DNA of 63,864 bases from NCBI GenBank assembly GCA_015068975.1, contig SVJM01000010.1, positions 1-63,864 of the forward strand. The letters are read 5' to 3'. This document shows, piece by piece, positions 7,935 through 15,496 of the stretch. The notes under the pieces are model-generated. The model saw only the letters and a program-made list of their open reading frames with translations. It did no database searches and was not told the DNA's origin. This DNA comes from Oscillospiraceae bacterium (GTDB lineage: Bacteria; Bacillota; Clostridia; UMGS1810). Position 1 is the stretch's first letter. Each line of letters starts with the position of its first letter. The position numbers were made by a program, and so were the translations under genes.

Positions 7935-8663
7935 TTACAGTTTAGACATTTTCCATCTGGTTATTCCTGTTACCTTCTCTATCTGTCTTTTTGAACAAAA
8001 CTTCTCAAGCTCTCTGATGATTTCTGCAATTTGTTCTTTGTTTAACAATCCAATATTCTTTGGTGCAACGCCATATTTCGAAATAATTATATTTCTCAAT
8101 TCATCATCAGATACTTTTTCAAGTCTTGATACAACAATCTCCTCTCTGCTATGAAAATCAACAAATTCACTTTTGCTCATCATTGACATAAAAAATCCCT
8201 TATCCAATATGTATGGATATTGTTCAAAATACTCTTTATAGCTACTATACGGATATTCATCAATCTGTGCAGAAATCCCCGCCGCAACAGGATTGGAGTG
8301 GATATATCGAAGAACTTCATACAGGTAAGTTTCATCATCAACAGCCATGGCTTTATATCTGTTTTCAAACAATCCACCTGAACGTTGATATTTTTTATTA
8401 AACCACATCGCATATCTTGTAAGAACTTTTTTTATTATGAGAGAAATGTCACCCGGCTCTTTTTCTCTCATAAGCATATGAACATGATTAGTCATCAAAC
8501 AGTATGCATATATCTCAAAGGACATTTGTTCTTTAATGTCTTTTATAATCCCTTTTATCTTCTTATAGTCTTGTTCATCATTAAATATATTCTGTTTGTT
8601 ATTACCTCGAAATATCACATGATACATTCCGCTTTCGCTTATAATACGTGGTTTTCTGCTCAT
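7935..8663 (-). CDS. REP-associated tyrosine transposase (Y1_Tnp)
   Basis: 242-residue Y1 HUH-type transposase of the IS200-like/RAYT group. It has 'GMYHVIFRGNN', the HUH metal motif in 'MTNHVHMLM', and the downstream 'RYIHSNPVAAG' block usual for RAYTs. The C-terminal segment (about 170-242) ends in a helix-turn-helix-like 'RQIEKVTGITRWKMSKL'. I use the ATG at 8663 (MSRKPRI), where this family normally starts, rather than the ATG at 8705, which lacks a ribosome site. The enzyme is expected to cut and join single-stranded DNA next to its REP palindromes. Although intact, it may be domesticated, since RAYTs are usually single copy. Confidence 0.9.
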   Translation of the reverse strand: MSRKPRIISESGMYHVIFRGNNKQNIFNDEQDYKKIKGIIKDIKEQMSFEIYAYCLMTNHVHMLMREKEPGDISLIIKKVLTRYAMWFNKKYQRSGGLFENRYKAMAVDDETYLYEVLRYIHSNPVAAGISAQIDEYPYSSYKEYFEQYPYILDKGFFMSMMSKSEFVDFHSREEIVVSRLEKVSDDELRNIIISKYGVAPKNIGLLNKEQIAEIIRELEKFCSKRQIEKVTGITRWKMSKL

Positions 8664-8741
8664 ATTTACCCTCACTTCATATATAGATATATATTCTTTT
8701 AGCATTATGATATCAATTTATCGTGTAATTGTCAATCATTT

Positions 8742-8772
8742 CTTACCAAAAGGGACCGTCCCTTTTGGTAAG
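8742..8772. repeat. RAYT-flanking palindrome, right copy
   Basis: Identical over 31 bases to 7892-7922 and also followed by a T run (TTTTTTT), located between the transposase start and the 3' end of the hydrolase gene. It could double as a terminator for one neighbour. Confidence 0.95.
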
Positions 8773-8790
8773 TTTTTTTGTATTGCAATG

Positions 8791-10563
8791 TTATTTTACT
8801 GTAAATCTAATTTTTAGCTCTTTATTTTTCGGTACATCCACAATGAGATGAGCAGTGGCAAGTCCTCCCCACATATTGAAGATTCTTTCGGCTCTTTTGG
8901 TATTGTGGGTGATTCTCTCTGATGACTCAATGGTTAAGATGCCGCCTTTTTTATCTATTGTAACGGTATTTCCCTTTATTTCAAGAAGCTCATCAGGAGT
9001 TGCTACAACAGGAAGCATAAATCTTGCTCCTTCCGCTTCGGTAAATACAGATATCTCAAAGGCATCCTCACACATCGTATACTTTATTTCATATCTGTCA
9101 GTACCAAAAAATCTTGGCTCCTTTATCATACCTTTAGCCATATAAGTAGTACATTTATCATCGGAATATGTATAGATGGATGCTGATGTGTCATAGGTAT
9201 TTCTTCTTCTCTTGCCATCCACATCATGTTCAAGGCGTGCAAGCTGACACACATCTTCAAAAAATCTTGGCACCTGCATATTGTGCGCTTCTGCAAGTTT
9301 GAATTCGTTTGGTCCGCCACCGAGGATGATGCCCAACTTGTTATGATACAGCATAGTAACTGCACCGCCTGTTGGTGTTTCATCATCATTTCCCTTTGCA
9401 TAGTCATCACATGAGTATGTGGCTGTCCAGTCGCCCTTGGTAGACACAGATACATTCATAGATGTGAAATCTATGATGCCGTTGAGCTTTTCTCTGGGAA
9501 GCTTCACATTACTCTTTCTGCTGTATTCTGCCTCTGCAAGTGCGATAAGCCCCTTTGCATGACAGAATGAATGATGTACACAACAAGGCTCATTCATTTC
9601 TTTATGATGAATACCCCCTGCAAGAAGTCCATTTACAGTACATCTCTTAAGACACTCATAATTTCTGTGTGCTGCTTCAAAAAACGTATCGTCTTCATCA
9701 CACAGATATGCATATGCAGGCTGACATCCGTCAGATGTTCTGCTTCCCCAATATGACCACTTATTTGAACGGGTACCCCAGGTATTGTCCCAGCCACCGT
9801 CAGGCAACATAAAATTGAGATGCGCTTTCATAGAATGTACAAGTGCTTTTTTTGTATCATTATCTTCTCCAATATACTTAAGGTAAATTGCAAGATTTGG
9901 TAGAGATTCTTCCGCATTGTATCCTAAATCAACAGGACGATATCCTCTGCCTGTAGGAAGCTCTGTAGGTTTGTTTTCTCCGTACAAAAATCCCTCATCT
10001 GTCATATGCTCCACAGATATCTTAGCAAACTCTCTTGCCTTTTCTTCGTACTTTTTGTCGCCGAGCACTCTATATGCCACAGCCATACTTGTGGCAGTTG
10101 CCACACGATAGTTTATATTCCAGTTAGTATTATTATAGAACTTTTCGTAGATATATTCACAGGAATCAAGGTAGTATTCCATCCACTGATTATAATCTTC
10201 ATCTTCTATATAGTCTTTGAGGTTATACAGCAACTCGCCAAGAGAAATGTTGAAGAATACTGTGATGCCATACCAAGTAGAATTGGCATCATTAATGATC
10301 TGTCCCTTATCTCTGAGCATATTTCTCATTGTCCATTTAAAAAGAAGTCTTGCTGCATTATAGTATTTCTTATCTCCTGTATTTGCATAAACAAATACAA
10401 AGGGATACATAGCATCCCCAACCCGTCCGTGCATACCCATACAGGCAGGACACATAATACCTCCGACGAAGGATTCCTCTCTGTGCTCTGTCACCTGATA
10501 ATCAATAAGGCTATCGCACCAGGTCTTAATCAGGTCAAAATACTCATTGCTTATTTTTTTCAT
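8791..10563 (-). CDS. Six-hairpin (alpha/alpha toroid) hydrolase-like protein
   Basis: 590-residue protein without signal peptide, hence probably cytoplasmic. The first 330 residues look like an (alpha/alpha)6 toroid, with repeated helical pairs and Trp/Gly-rich active-site-like loops ('NANSTWYGITVFFN', 'NWNINYRVATATSMAVAYRV', 'GGWDNTWGTRSNKWSYWGSR'). A 'CCVHHSFCHAKGL' block follows. Residues 350-590 are beta-rich and resemble the sandwich found in polysaccharide lyases and heparinase-like enzymes. I cannot assign a family or substrate; an oligosaccharide hydrolase or lyase is inferred. It is transcribed divergently from an AraC regulator whose promoter abuts its own, so regulation by that protein is likely. 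SD AAGGAGAG precedes the ATG. Confidence 0.7.
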   Translation of the reverse strand: MKKISNEYFDLIKTWCDSLIDYQVTEHREESFVGGIMCPACMGMHGRVGDAMYPFVFVYANTGDKKYYNAARLLFKWTMRNMLRDKGQIINDANSTWYGITVFFNISLGELLYNLKDYIEDEDYNQWMEYYLDSCEYIYEKFYNNTNWNINYRVATATSMAVAYRVLGDKKYEEKAREFAKISVEHMTDEGFLYGENKPTELPTGRGYRPVDLGYNAEESLPNLAIYLKYIGEDNDTKKALVHSMKAHLNFMLPDGGWDNTWGTRSNKWSYWGSRTSDGCQPAYAYLCDEDDTFFEAAHRNYECLKRCTVNGLLAGGIHHKEMNEPCCVHHSFCHAKGLIALAEAEYSRKSNVKLPREKLNGIIDFTSMNVSVSTKGDWTATYSCDDYAKGNDDETPTGGAVTMLYHNKLGIILGGGPNEFKLAEAHNMQVPRFFEDVCQLARLEHDVDGKRRRNTYDTSASIYTYSDDKCTTYMAKGMIKEPRFFGTDRYEIKYTMCEDAFEISVFTEAEGARFMLPVVATPDELLEIKGNTVTIDKKGGILTIESSERITHNTKRAERIFNMWGGLATAHLIVDVPKNKELKIRFTVK

Positions 10564-10598
10564 ACAACAACTCTCCTTATATTGTATTTCTTAATTTA

Positions 10599-10626
10599 AT
10601 TATACACCACTTTTCCTTTGCTACAA
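10599..10626 (-). promoter_or_regulatory. Promoter of the six-hairpin hydrolase gene
   Basis: On the minus strand TTGTAG, 16-bp spacer, TATAAT. Its -35 element ends exactly where the -35 element of the divergent regulator promoter begins. Confidence 0.7.
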
Positions 10627-10655
10627 TTGACATCTGAACCATAAAATTGTACAAT
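10627..10655 (+). promoter_or_regulatory. Promoter of the AraC regulator gene
   Basis: TTGACA, 17-bp spacer, TACAAT; followed by AGGAGG at 10666-10671 and ATG at 10680. Confidence 0.85.
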
Positions 10656-10679
10656 AGAACCATATAGGAGGTAATAAAT

Positions 10680-11495
10680 ATGTTTGACAAAATTCCCTTT
10701 GATCTTCTGATACACTCTTCTCTTCCACAGCCTTATACAAAGATACACATATTTACAAGAGAAAAGAATTATATTATGAACTTTCATTCTCATGATAAAT
10801 GGTGGCACATAAACTACATCACCGGAGGCTCTATGGAGCTTTATATGGGAGATAAGCACATCAGTGTACACAAAAATCAGCTTGTGATTTTTCCTCCCGA
10901 GATACCACACAAAATTGTGTCTGAAGAAGGCTATGGTCAGATTGGTGTGGATATTTCCATAGATGAAGACGACAGAAACATATCAAGAATGTTATCTGCT
11001 TATTTCACTCAATACCCTCTGGCAATCAATGTGGCACCAATGAGCATTAGTATGAAAAAAGCGGCAGAGCTCTTAAAGAACCCTACCCCTTTGAATATCA
11101 CAACTTTTATTAACTGTTTTGAAAAGACTCTCCTTGATGCTCTTGATGTAATGGCTTCAAACAAAAACACCATTTCTTCAAGGCTGACACAGATAATAGA
11201 GGATAACAATCCATTTACACTTACACTCTCTGATATATGCAGTATCACCAATTATTCCAAAACCCAGATAGAAAGACTTGCCGTAAAAGAGCTTGGATGT
11301 GGGATTAGTGCATATCTCAACAGCATAAGGCTCAATAAAATATGTTCCCTTTTGCAATCTTCTGACTACACCATGGCACAGATTGCTGAAATGACGGGAC
11401 TATATGATGCAAGTCACTTGACTACATTTTTTAAAAAGCATATGGGAATTACCCCGGGCAAATTTCGAAAACATAACATCAACTACATTGACTGA
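10680..11495 (+). CDS. AraC-family transcriptional regulator
   Basis: 271-residue regulator with an N-terminal cupin sensor (about 15-100; 'NFHSHDKWWHINYITGG' and 'FPPEIPHKI') and a C-terminal pair of AraC helix-turn-helix motifs (about 175-268). The second motif is 'YTMAQIAEMTGLYDASHLTTFFKKHMGITPGKFRK', split here only by family logic into recognition helix and PGKFR signature. The layout is that of sugar-responsive AraC activators. It diverges from the six-hairpin hydrolase gene, which is its most likely target. It has a strong promoter and AGGAGG site. Its last 17 bp overlap the convergent PAP2 gene, with no terminator between them, so antisense overlap of transcripts is expected. Confidence 0.93.
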   Translation: MFDKIPFDLLIHSSLPQPYTKIHIFTREKNYIMNFHSHDKWWHINYITGGSMELYMGDKHISVHKNQLVIFPPEIPHKIVSEEGYGQIGVDISIDEDDRNISRMLSAYFTQYPLAINVAPMSISMKKAAELLKNPTPLNITTFINCFEKTLLDALDVMASNKNTISSRLTQIIEDNNPFTLTLSDICSITNYSKTQIERLAVKELGCGISAYLNSIRLNKICSLLQSSDYTMAQIAEMTGLYDASHLTTFFKKHMGITPGKFRKHNINYID

Positions 11496-12015
11496 ATCTC
11501 TTGTTAACAATATAGGATGAAAAATATCCTATAAATATACCAAGAACAGCACCGAAGATTACATCAGAAGGATAATGCACATAGAGATACAATCTGGAAA
11601 AACCGATCAATGCAGCGATAATTAATGCAATTATCCCATATTTTTTGTCAAACATATACACGCATACAGCCATCTCAAATGAAGCAAGTGTATGACCTGA
11701 AGGAAAAGAATAGTCAGACAATGCCTTCACAAGAAGCCCCTCAAAGCCATTGGCATCGTATGGGCGAACCCTTGCAACAAGAGGCTTAAGTGTAAGATTG
11801 CAAATAACAAAGCCTATCATAAGAGCCATGAGGATTGATATCCCCATTGGCTTTGTTTTTTTATAAAACAAGAGGGATATACCAAGTATTATCCACAATA
11901 TACCATTCTCACCAAGAAGAGTGATATATGGCATCACAAAATCAAGTATATCACATCTGAATACCCTTTGTATAAAATCAAGTATATAGTTGTCGGCATA
12001 CAAAATCCATTCCAT
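11479..12015 (-). CDS. PAP2-family membrane phosphatase
   Basis: 178-residue membrane protein with about five or six transmembrane helices and all three PAP2 signature blocks: 'KPLVARVRP', 'SFPSGHT' and 'SRLYLYVHYPSD'. These place the catalytic His residues on the outer face. Members dephosphorylate undecaprenyl pyrophosphate or phosphatidylglycerol phosphate; which one applies here cannot be read from sequence. Its 3' end overlaps the convergent araC gene by 17 bp. The ATG lies at 12015 after 'AAGGTGAT'. It appears to be monocistronic. Confidence 0.92.
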   Translation of the reverse strand: MEWILYADNYILDFIQRVFRCDILDFVMPYITLLGENGILWIILGISLLFYKKTKPMGISILMALMIGFVICNLTLKPLVARVRPYDANGFEGLLVKALSDYSFPSGHTLASFEMAVCVYMFDKKYGIIALIIAALIGFSRLYLYVHYPSDVIFGAVLGIFIGYFSSYIVNKRFSQCS

Positions 12016-12263
12016 TAAATATCACCTTAGTATTATTATATAATATATGTTTATTTGCAAAATATCATTTACGAGGTCCTTGGGAATTCTACACCTCATC
12101 ATCATACTGAACGAGCCGTAGGCGATGTTGAAGGAGCTATGAGGGGTTCTCTCTTTCTTGGTAGCTTTTTCTGTCCCCTTCGCAGATTCTTCGACTATGC
12201 TCTGCATGACGGCGAAGGAGGAAGGATAACTGCGAAGGTAAAGTCGTTTTTCGTGAAAAAATG
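12016..12263. other. Spacer with degenerate dispersed repeat
   Basis: 12060-12240 resembles the intergenic repeat family seen at 20-111 and 5070-5149 (CATCATACTGAACGAGCC..., TTCTTCGACTATGCTCTGCATGACGG), but is heavily diverged. No gene, promoter or conserved structure beyond that is evident. Confidence 0.5.
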
Positions 12264-12290
12264 GCAGTGTAAAATTCTTTTACACTGCCT
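12264..12290 (-). terminator. Terminator of the hprK-like / SLH / HIT operon
   Basis: Perfect stem GGCAGTGTAAAA / TTTTACACTGCC with a TTC loop, followed on the minus strand by ATTTTTTC. It lies 22 bp after the HIT stop codon. Confidence 0.88.
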
Positions 12291-12311
12291 TTCCTTTATA
12301 ACGCACAGACA

Positions 12312-12656
12312 TTATCCCGGAGGCCACTGAAGGTTTCTCTTTGCAAGCATATGGAAATGCATATGTCCTACTGTCTGTCCACCGTCTTTTCCGCAGTTGT
12401 TTACAAGTCTGAAGCCTGTCTTATCTATGCCTTCTTCTCTTGCAATCTTTGCTGCAACTGTGAATATATGTCCTACGATAGAAGAGTTTGTTTCGTCAAT
12501 TTCCATAGCACTTACAATATGCTCTTTTGGAATAATCAGCACATGAAATGGTGCCTGAGGTTCTATATCGCGAAATGCTACACATTTGTCGTCCTCATAT
12601 ACAAACTGTGATGGTATTTCGCCATTTGCAATTTTGCAAAAAATACAATCTGCCAT
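12312..12656 (-). CDS. HIT-family nucleotide hydrolase (HinT-like)
   Basis: 114-residue histidine-triad protein with 'CIFCKIANGEIPS' at the N-terminus, 'FHVLIIPKEHI' and the triad 'GHMHFHML' (H-x-H-x-H) near residues 97-104. HinT enzymes hydrolyse nucleoside phosphoramidates such as AMP-lysine and occur as cytoplasmic dimers. It is the last gene of an operon with the HPr-kinase-like and SLH genes, 15 bp after the SLH stop codon, and is followed by a clear terminator. The linkage may be incidental, or it may remove adenylated by-products of the upstream kinase-like enzyme; the latter is speculation. Confidence 0.95.
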   Translation of the reverse strand: MADCIFCKIANGEIPSQFVYEDDKCVAFRDIEPQAPFHVLIIPKEHIVSAMEIDETNSSIVGHIFTVAAKIAREEGIDKTGFRLVNNCGKDGGQTVGHMHFHMLAKRNLQWPPG

Positions 12657-12671
12657 TTTTGTTTCCTTTCT

Positions 12672-14264
12672 TTACTGAATCACATCTACAAGCTGAAGCT
12701 CTTCCGGTTCAAAGTAGAACTTGATCATTGGCTCCGTGGTTTTAAACACCAAATAAACATCTCCATTGGAAGCATCCGCATCACGTGACGAATAGAAAAT
12801 ATCAGGGAATATAGCCGATACTTTTGTTCCGTCAGGAACATTCGCAGTAAGCTTTGCTACAAATGTAATAGATATACCCTTTTCGCATGCAAGTGTAGGA
12901 TAGCTCATAAAGGAAAGCTTGTAATCATCAGTGCCATATTTTCCCTTTAGTATATTTAATGTATCTGCAATTATTGAAGCAGAGCTGTGTGCTTCATCGG
13001 TATAATCCAAAACTGATGCTTCAGGTTTGAATTCTGCATAAGCCTTTTGAGACACATCAGCAAGTATACATCTGTATTCCTTATAATTTGCAGAATAAGT
13101 AGAAAGATTCTTGTTTATTTTCACAAACATTTTATCTTCATCTTTATAGGCAACCTGTGTGCCGAATAATTCATCAATCTGAAGAAGTATTGCAGCAAGT
13201 TGCTTATGAGTGATCTGATTATCAGGATAAATATTACCTGTATAGTCAAACATAATGCCATTGAGATATGCATATTTCATAAACAAACCAACATTGCCTG
13301 TATAATCATTGTAATCAGTATATGGAGTTCCATTTCCCGGCTTCAATCTACCAGTTCTCTGTAATGTATGATACATAAACTCTGAGAGCGCATGTTTTAT
13401 TGATGCAGGTGCATTTTCACTCTCAGCATTAAGGGGAACATCTCCCATACATTCTTTTGCAACAGCCATCATATCCTTAGCATATATTCCTGAATACGGA
13501 GTTTCAATATCACCATACTCAGGCTCAGATGTCATTTCGCCATAAGAAATCACAGCCCTTGCAAGCTGTCCATTTGTGATAGTTGCATCAGGATTGTAGA
13601 CAATGTCTCCGAATATATTAAAGCTCTCAAACACAGCTTTTAATATTTCAGGATTTACTCTGTCAATAAATCTCACCTTAGCCGCATTAGGATCGATACT
13701 TCTGGAACGGACAATAAGTGTTGCAGCTTCTGCACGTGTAAGCGTATCAGAAAGACGGAGATTGAGTCCATCATCACCGCATACAATACCATTTGTATAA
13801 GCCCATGCAACAGCATCAGGGTTTGTACCCTGATTTGTGATAACTGAAGGGCAAACAGTATCCTTTATAGAGCCATTTCTTTTCCAGATAAGATTTACAC
13901 AATCATTCCTTGTAATAGGTGTATCAGGCTTGAAGGTGCCATCTTCATATCCGTCAAGACCCGAATACATAATGAAGTCATAACCCCAGTGATCAGCTAT
14001 ATCTGTATATGTACCTTCATAAAGCACATCACTTTTACCGATAAGCTTCACAAACTCTGCTCTGGTAACTGTGCCGTCAGGACGGAATGTGCCGTCAGGA
14101 TATCCATTTACAGTGCCATCGTTTACCAGTGTCATAACAAAATCATAACCCCAGTGACCATTAAGATCTGCAAAATCTGCAGCTAATACTGAAAATGACA
14201 TCATTCCTGTCAACATAAGCAGTACAAGCATTATTGAAATTGCATTTGTAAAAATGTTTTTCAT
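12672..14264 (-). CDS. Secreted S-layer-homology (SLH) domain protein
   Basis: 530-residue exported protein with signal peptide (1-29, 'FSVLAADF') and N-terminal SLH repeats at about 30-73, 87-128 and 140-185 ('GYPDGTFRPDGTVTRAEF', 'GYEDGTFKPDTPITRND', 'LRLSDTLTRAEA'). Degenerate SLH-like segments follow near 220-240 and 330-365, then an unassigned C-terminal region (370-530). SLH domains hold proteins to the secondary cell-wall polymer, so this is a wall-anchored surface protein. It starts 19 bp after the HPr-kinase-like gene, with AGAGGTG upstream, and shares that operon. It may be the surface partner of the neighbouring peptide system. Confidence 0.92.
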   Translation of the reverse strand: MKNIFTNAISIMLVLLMLTGMMSFSVLAADFADLNGHWGYDFVMTLVNDGTVNGYPDGTFRPDGTVTRAEFVKLIGKSDVLYEGTYTDIADHWGYDFIMYSGLDGYEDGTFKPDTPITRNDCVNLIWKRNGSIKDTVCPSVITNQGTNPDAVAWAYTNGIVCGDDGLNLRLSDTLTRAEAATLIVRSRSIDPNAAKVRFIDRVNPEILKAVFESFNIFGDIVYNPDATITNGQLARAVISYGEMTSEPEYGDIETPYSGIYAKDMMAVAKECMGDVPLNAESENAPASIKHALSEFMYHTLQRTGRLKPGNGTPYTDYNDYTGNVGLFMKYAYLNGIMFDYTGNIYPDNQITHKQLAAILLQIDELFGTQVAYKDEDKMFVKINKNLSTYSANYKEYRCILADVSQKAYAEFKPEASVLDYTDEAHSSASIIADTLNILKGKYGTDDYKLSFMSYPTLACEKGISITFVAKLTANVPDGTKVSAIFPDIFYSSRDADASNGDVYLVFKTTEPMIKFYFEPEELQLVDVIQ

Positions 14265-14283
14265 AAGTACACCTCTTTATATA

Positions 14284-15141
14284 TTATAGTTGTAGTTGAT
14301 TTTTCAATATATCTACAGATTCTTTCTCCATGTTACAATGAAGCAGATACACAGGGACTTTTTCCATAAGTTTCGCTGCAAAGTCTACACAAAGAGAAAT
14401 ATTGTCTGATACAAGGGATTTCTTCATCTCGTCAATAAATCTGGGAATTGCTTCTCTGAATGACAGTCTCTCAATATAGGGGACCTCGGCACGCTCTATG
14501 AAGACCATCGCCTTCAAAGGAACCTTCACATTCCTATTAAGACCTGTAGTCCCTGCAAAGGGTGTGCCATTAAGATACACATCATCCCCTTCAAATGTGA
14601 CTGCAGGTGTATCATCGTTTACAAGAATCACATCGCTAAGATTGTCCATCCAGAGCTTTGTCTGAGTAGATTTACCTGTGCCCGATTTCGCCGAGAATAT
14701 AATTCCATTATTATTATAGCTGATACTTGAACCATGAATAACAAATCCGTTATTTTTAAGTATAAGCTTGATAAACACCAGTCCGATTGCTGTTATCATA
14801 TATTCCCCAAGATTAAACTCTACTATTGTATCGCTGAGATCTATTATATCTATGGATGCGTTACTCCCATCAGGACTTACTTTACAGGAGAGAAGGCATC
14901 TGTCAAAGCCTTCGGGAATGGCATAGGTATTTAACGTACCATCCGCCTCTTTGGAATAGTAATAATTCTTATAAGGTCCGTACACCTGTTCTGCAGGTAA
15001 TGGAATATTGTTGTTCACCATTATATCAATTAGCGTATCTTCTTTTCCGTCTTCTATTATATATTCTCTGAGTAGTTCGTTCAGGGTACTATTATGAGGA
15101 CAATTAATCTTCATTATTACATTTGCAATTTTTATAAACAT
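14284..15141 (-). CDS. HPr kinase-like P-loop protein (peptide-cluster type)
   Basis: 285-residue protein resembling the C-terminal kinase domain of HPr kinase/phosphorylase. It has 'VIHGSSIS' (His136), Walker A 'AKSGTGKS' at about 151-158, and acidic 'NDDTPAV' at 175-181. The N-terminal 130 residues are not the HprK N-domain. Such stand-alone HprK-like proteins occur in lasso-peptide and PqqD-linked clusters, where one group phosphorylates a serine of the precursor peptide. It follows the 52-residue peptide gene and lies near pqqD and an S26 peptidase, so a peptide-modifying role is inferred. Its promoter (15171-15199) is embedded in the terminator of the upstream peptide gene, and AAGGAGG precedes the ATG. 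Confidence 0.82.
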   Translation of the reverse strand: MFIKIANVIMKINCPHNSTLNELLREYIIEDGKEDTLIDIMVNNNIPLPAEQVYGPYKNYYYSKEADGTLNTYAIPEGFDRCLLSCKVSPDGSNASIDIIDLSDTIVEFNLGEYMITAIGLVFIKLILKNNGFVIHGSSISYNNNGIIFSAKSGTGKSTQTKLWMDNLSDVILVNDDTPAVTFEGDDVYLNGTPFAGTTGLNRNVKVPLKAMVFIERAEVPYIERLSFREAIPRFIDEMKKSLVSDNISLCVDFAAKLMEKVPVYLLHCNMEKESVDILKNQLQL

Positions 15142-15170
15142 AATTATCCTCCTTGTAAATCTATATAGTT

Positions 15171-15199
15171 ATTGTATCACAAAATAAAAAAAGTGTAAA
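15171..15199 (-). promoter_or_regulatory. Promoter of the hprK-like operon, overlapping a terminator
   Basis: On the minus strand TTTACA, 17-bp spacer, TACAAT. The -35 hexamer lies within the right arm of the terminator hairpin at 15193-15217, and the spacer contains its T run. Confidence 0.7.
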
Positions 15200-15217
15200 C
15201 CCTTTTTTGGCTTACAC
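15193..15217 (-). terminator. Terminator of the secreted-protein / small-peptide transcript
   Basis: On the minus strand the stem GTGTAAGCC / GGGTTTACAC (one mismatch, A-rich loop) is followed by TTTTTTTATTTT. It separates the peptide gene from the hprK-like gene. Confidence 0.8.
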
Positions 15218-15252
15218 GGCTATTTTAAATATCATAATAGTATAAACAACTC

Positions 15253-15276
15253 AAGGCGGGTAAGTTTACCCGCCTT
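15253..15276. other. Perfect GC-rich hairpin after the small-peptide gene
   Basis: Stem AAGGCGGGTAA / TTACCCGCCTT with a two-base loop, without a strong T run on either strand. It lies between the peptide stop codon and the terminator. It could stabilise the 3' end of the peptide mRNA or form a tandem terminator. Confidence 0.6.
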
Positions 15277-15313
15277 AAATTTACTATATAATTTTGTCTA
15301 AGAATTTTTAAGA

Positions 15314-15472
15314 TTAAACACTTGCTTTAAAATCTTTCAAAGCCAAAGCTTTAAGCTGAGCCTTTGTCCAACCACTTGAGCCCTTCTTATAGAAAGTGGT
15401 AGGTACTTTTGCGATATCTTCTTTAATTCTTAATGAAACTACTTCGATTGATGGTTTTGTATATTTTTTCAT
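15314..15472 (-). CDS. Putative precursor peptide (52 residues)
   Basis: Short gene encoding 52 residues that begin MKKYTKPSIEVVSLRIKEDI and end LKDFKASV, with no signal peptide. The start is certain in context: GGGAGGT lies eight bases upstream of the ATG, and the gene begins 24 bp after the upstream stop codon. The N-terminus ('KKYxKPxIEVVSL') has the form of leader peptides in Clostridia RiPP-like families, with a beta-strand segment that a PqqD-type domain could bind. The second half has Thr/Ser/Lys residues (PTTFYKKGSSGWTK) that could be modified or phosphorylated. Function is inferred from neighbours only: PqqD, S26 peptidase, HprK-like kinase. No cysteine is present, so lanthipeptide or sactipeptide bridges are excluded. 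Confidence 0.75.
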   Translation of the reverse strand: MKKYTKPSIEVVSLRIKEDIAKVPTTFYKKGSSGWTKAQLKALALKDFKASV

Positions 15473-15496
15473 TTCGATTACCTCCCTCTCCCTATA

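Larger units (their letters stand above)
7892..8772 (-). mobile_element. RAYT (REP-associated tyrosine transposase) unit
   Basis: A Y1 transposase gene bracketed by two identical 31-base palindromes. In known RAYT/REP systems the transposase acts on palindromic REP sequences, often present as flanking pairs. The whole 881-bp segment sits between serS and an unrelated hydrolase gene. No target-site duplication is evident, as expected for Y1 single-strand transposition. Other copies of this palindrome were not seen in the window. Confidence 0.8.

Noticed and set aside
7892..8772. Classical insertion sequence with terminal inverted repeats
   Set aside because: The flanking sequences are palindromes, not mutually inverted ends, and the enzyme is a Y1 transposase that does not use such ends or make target duplications.
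12055..12330. 91-codon plus-strand open frame
   Set aside because: It spans a degenerate repeat and a terminator and overlaps the real HIT gene; no coding signature.
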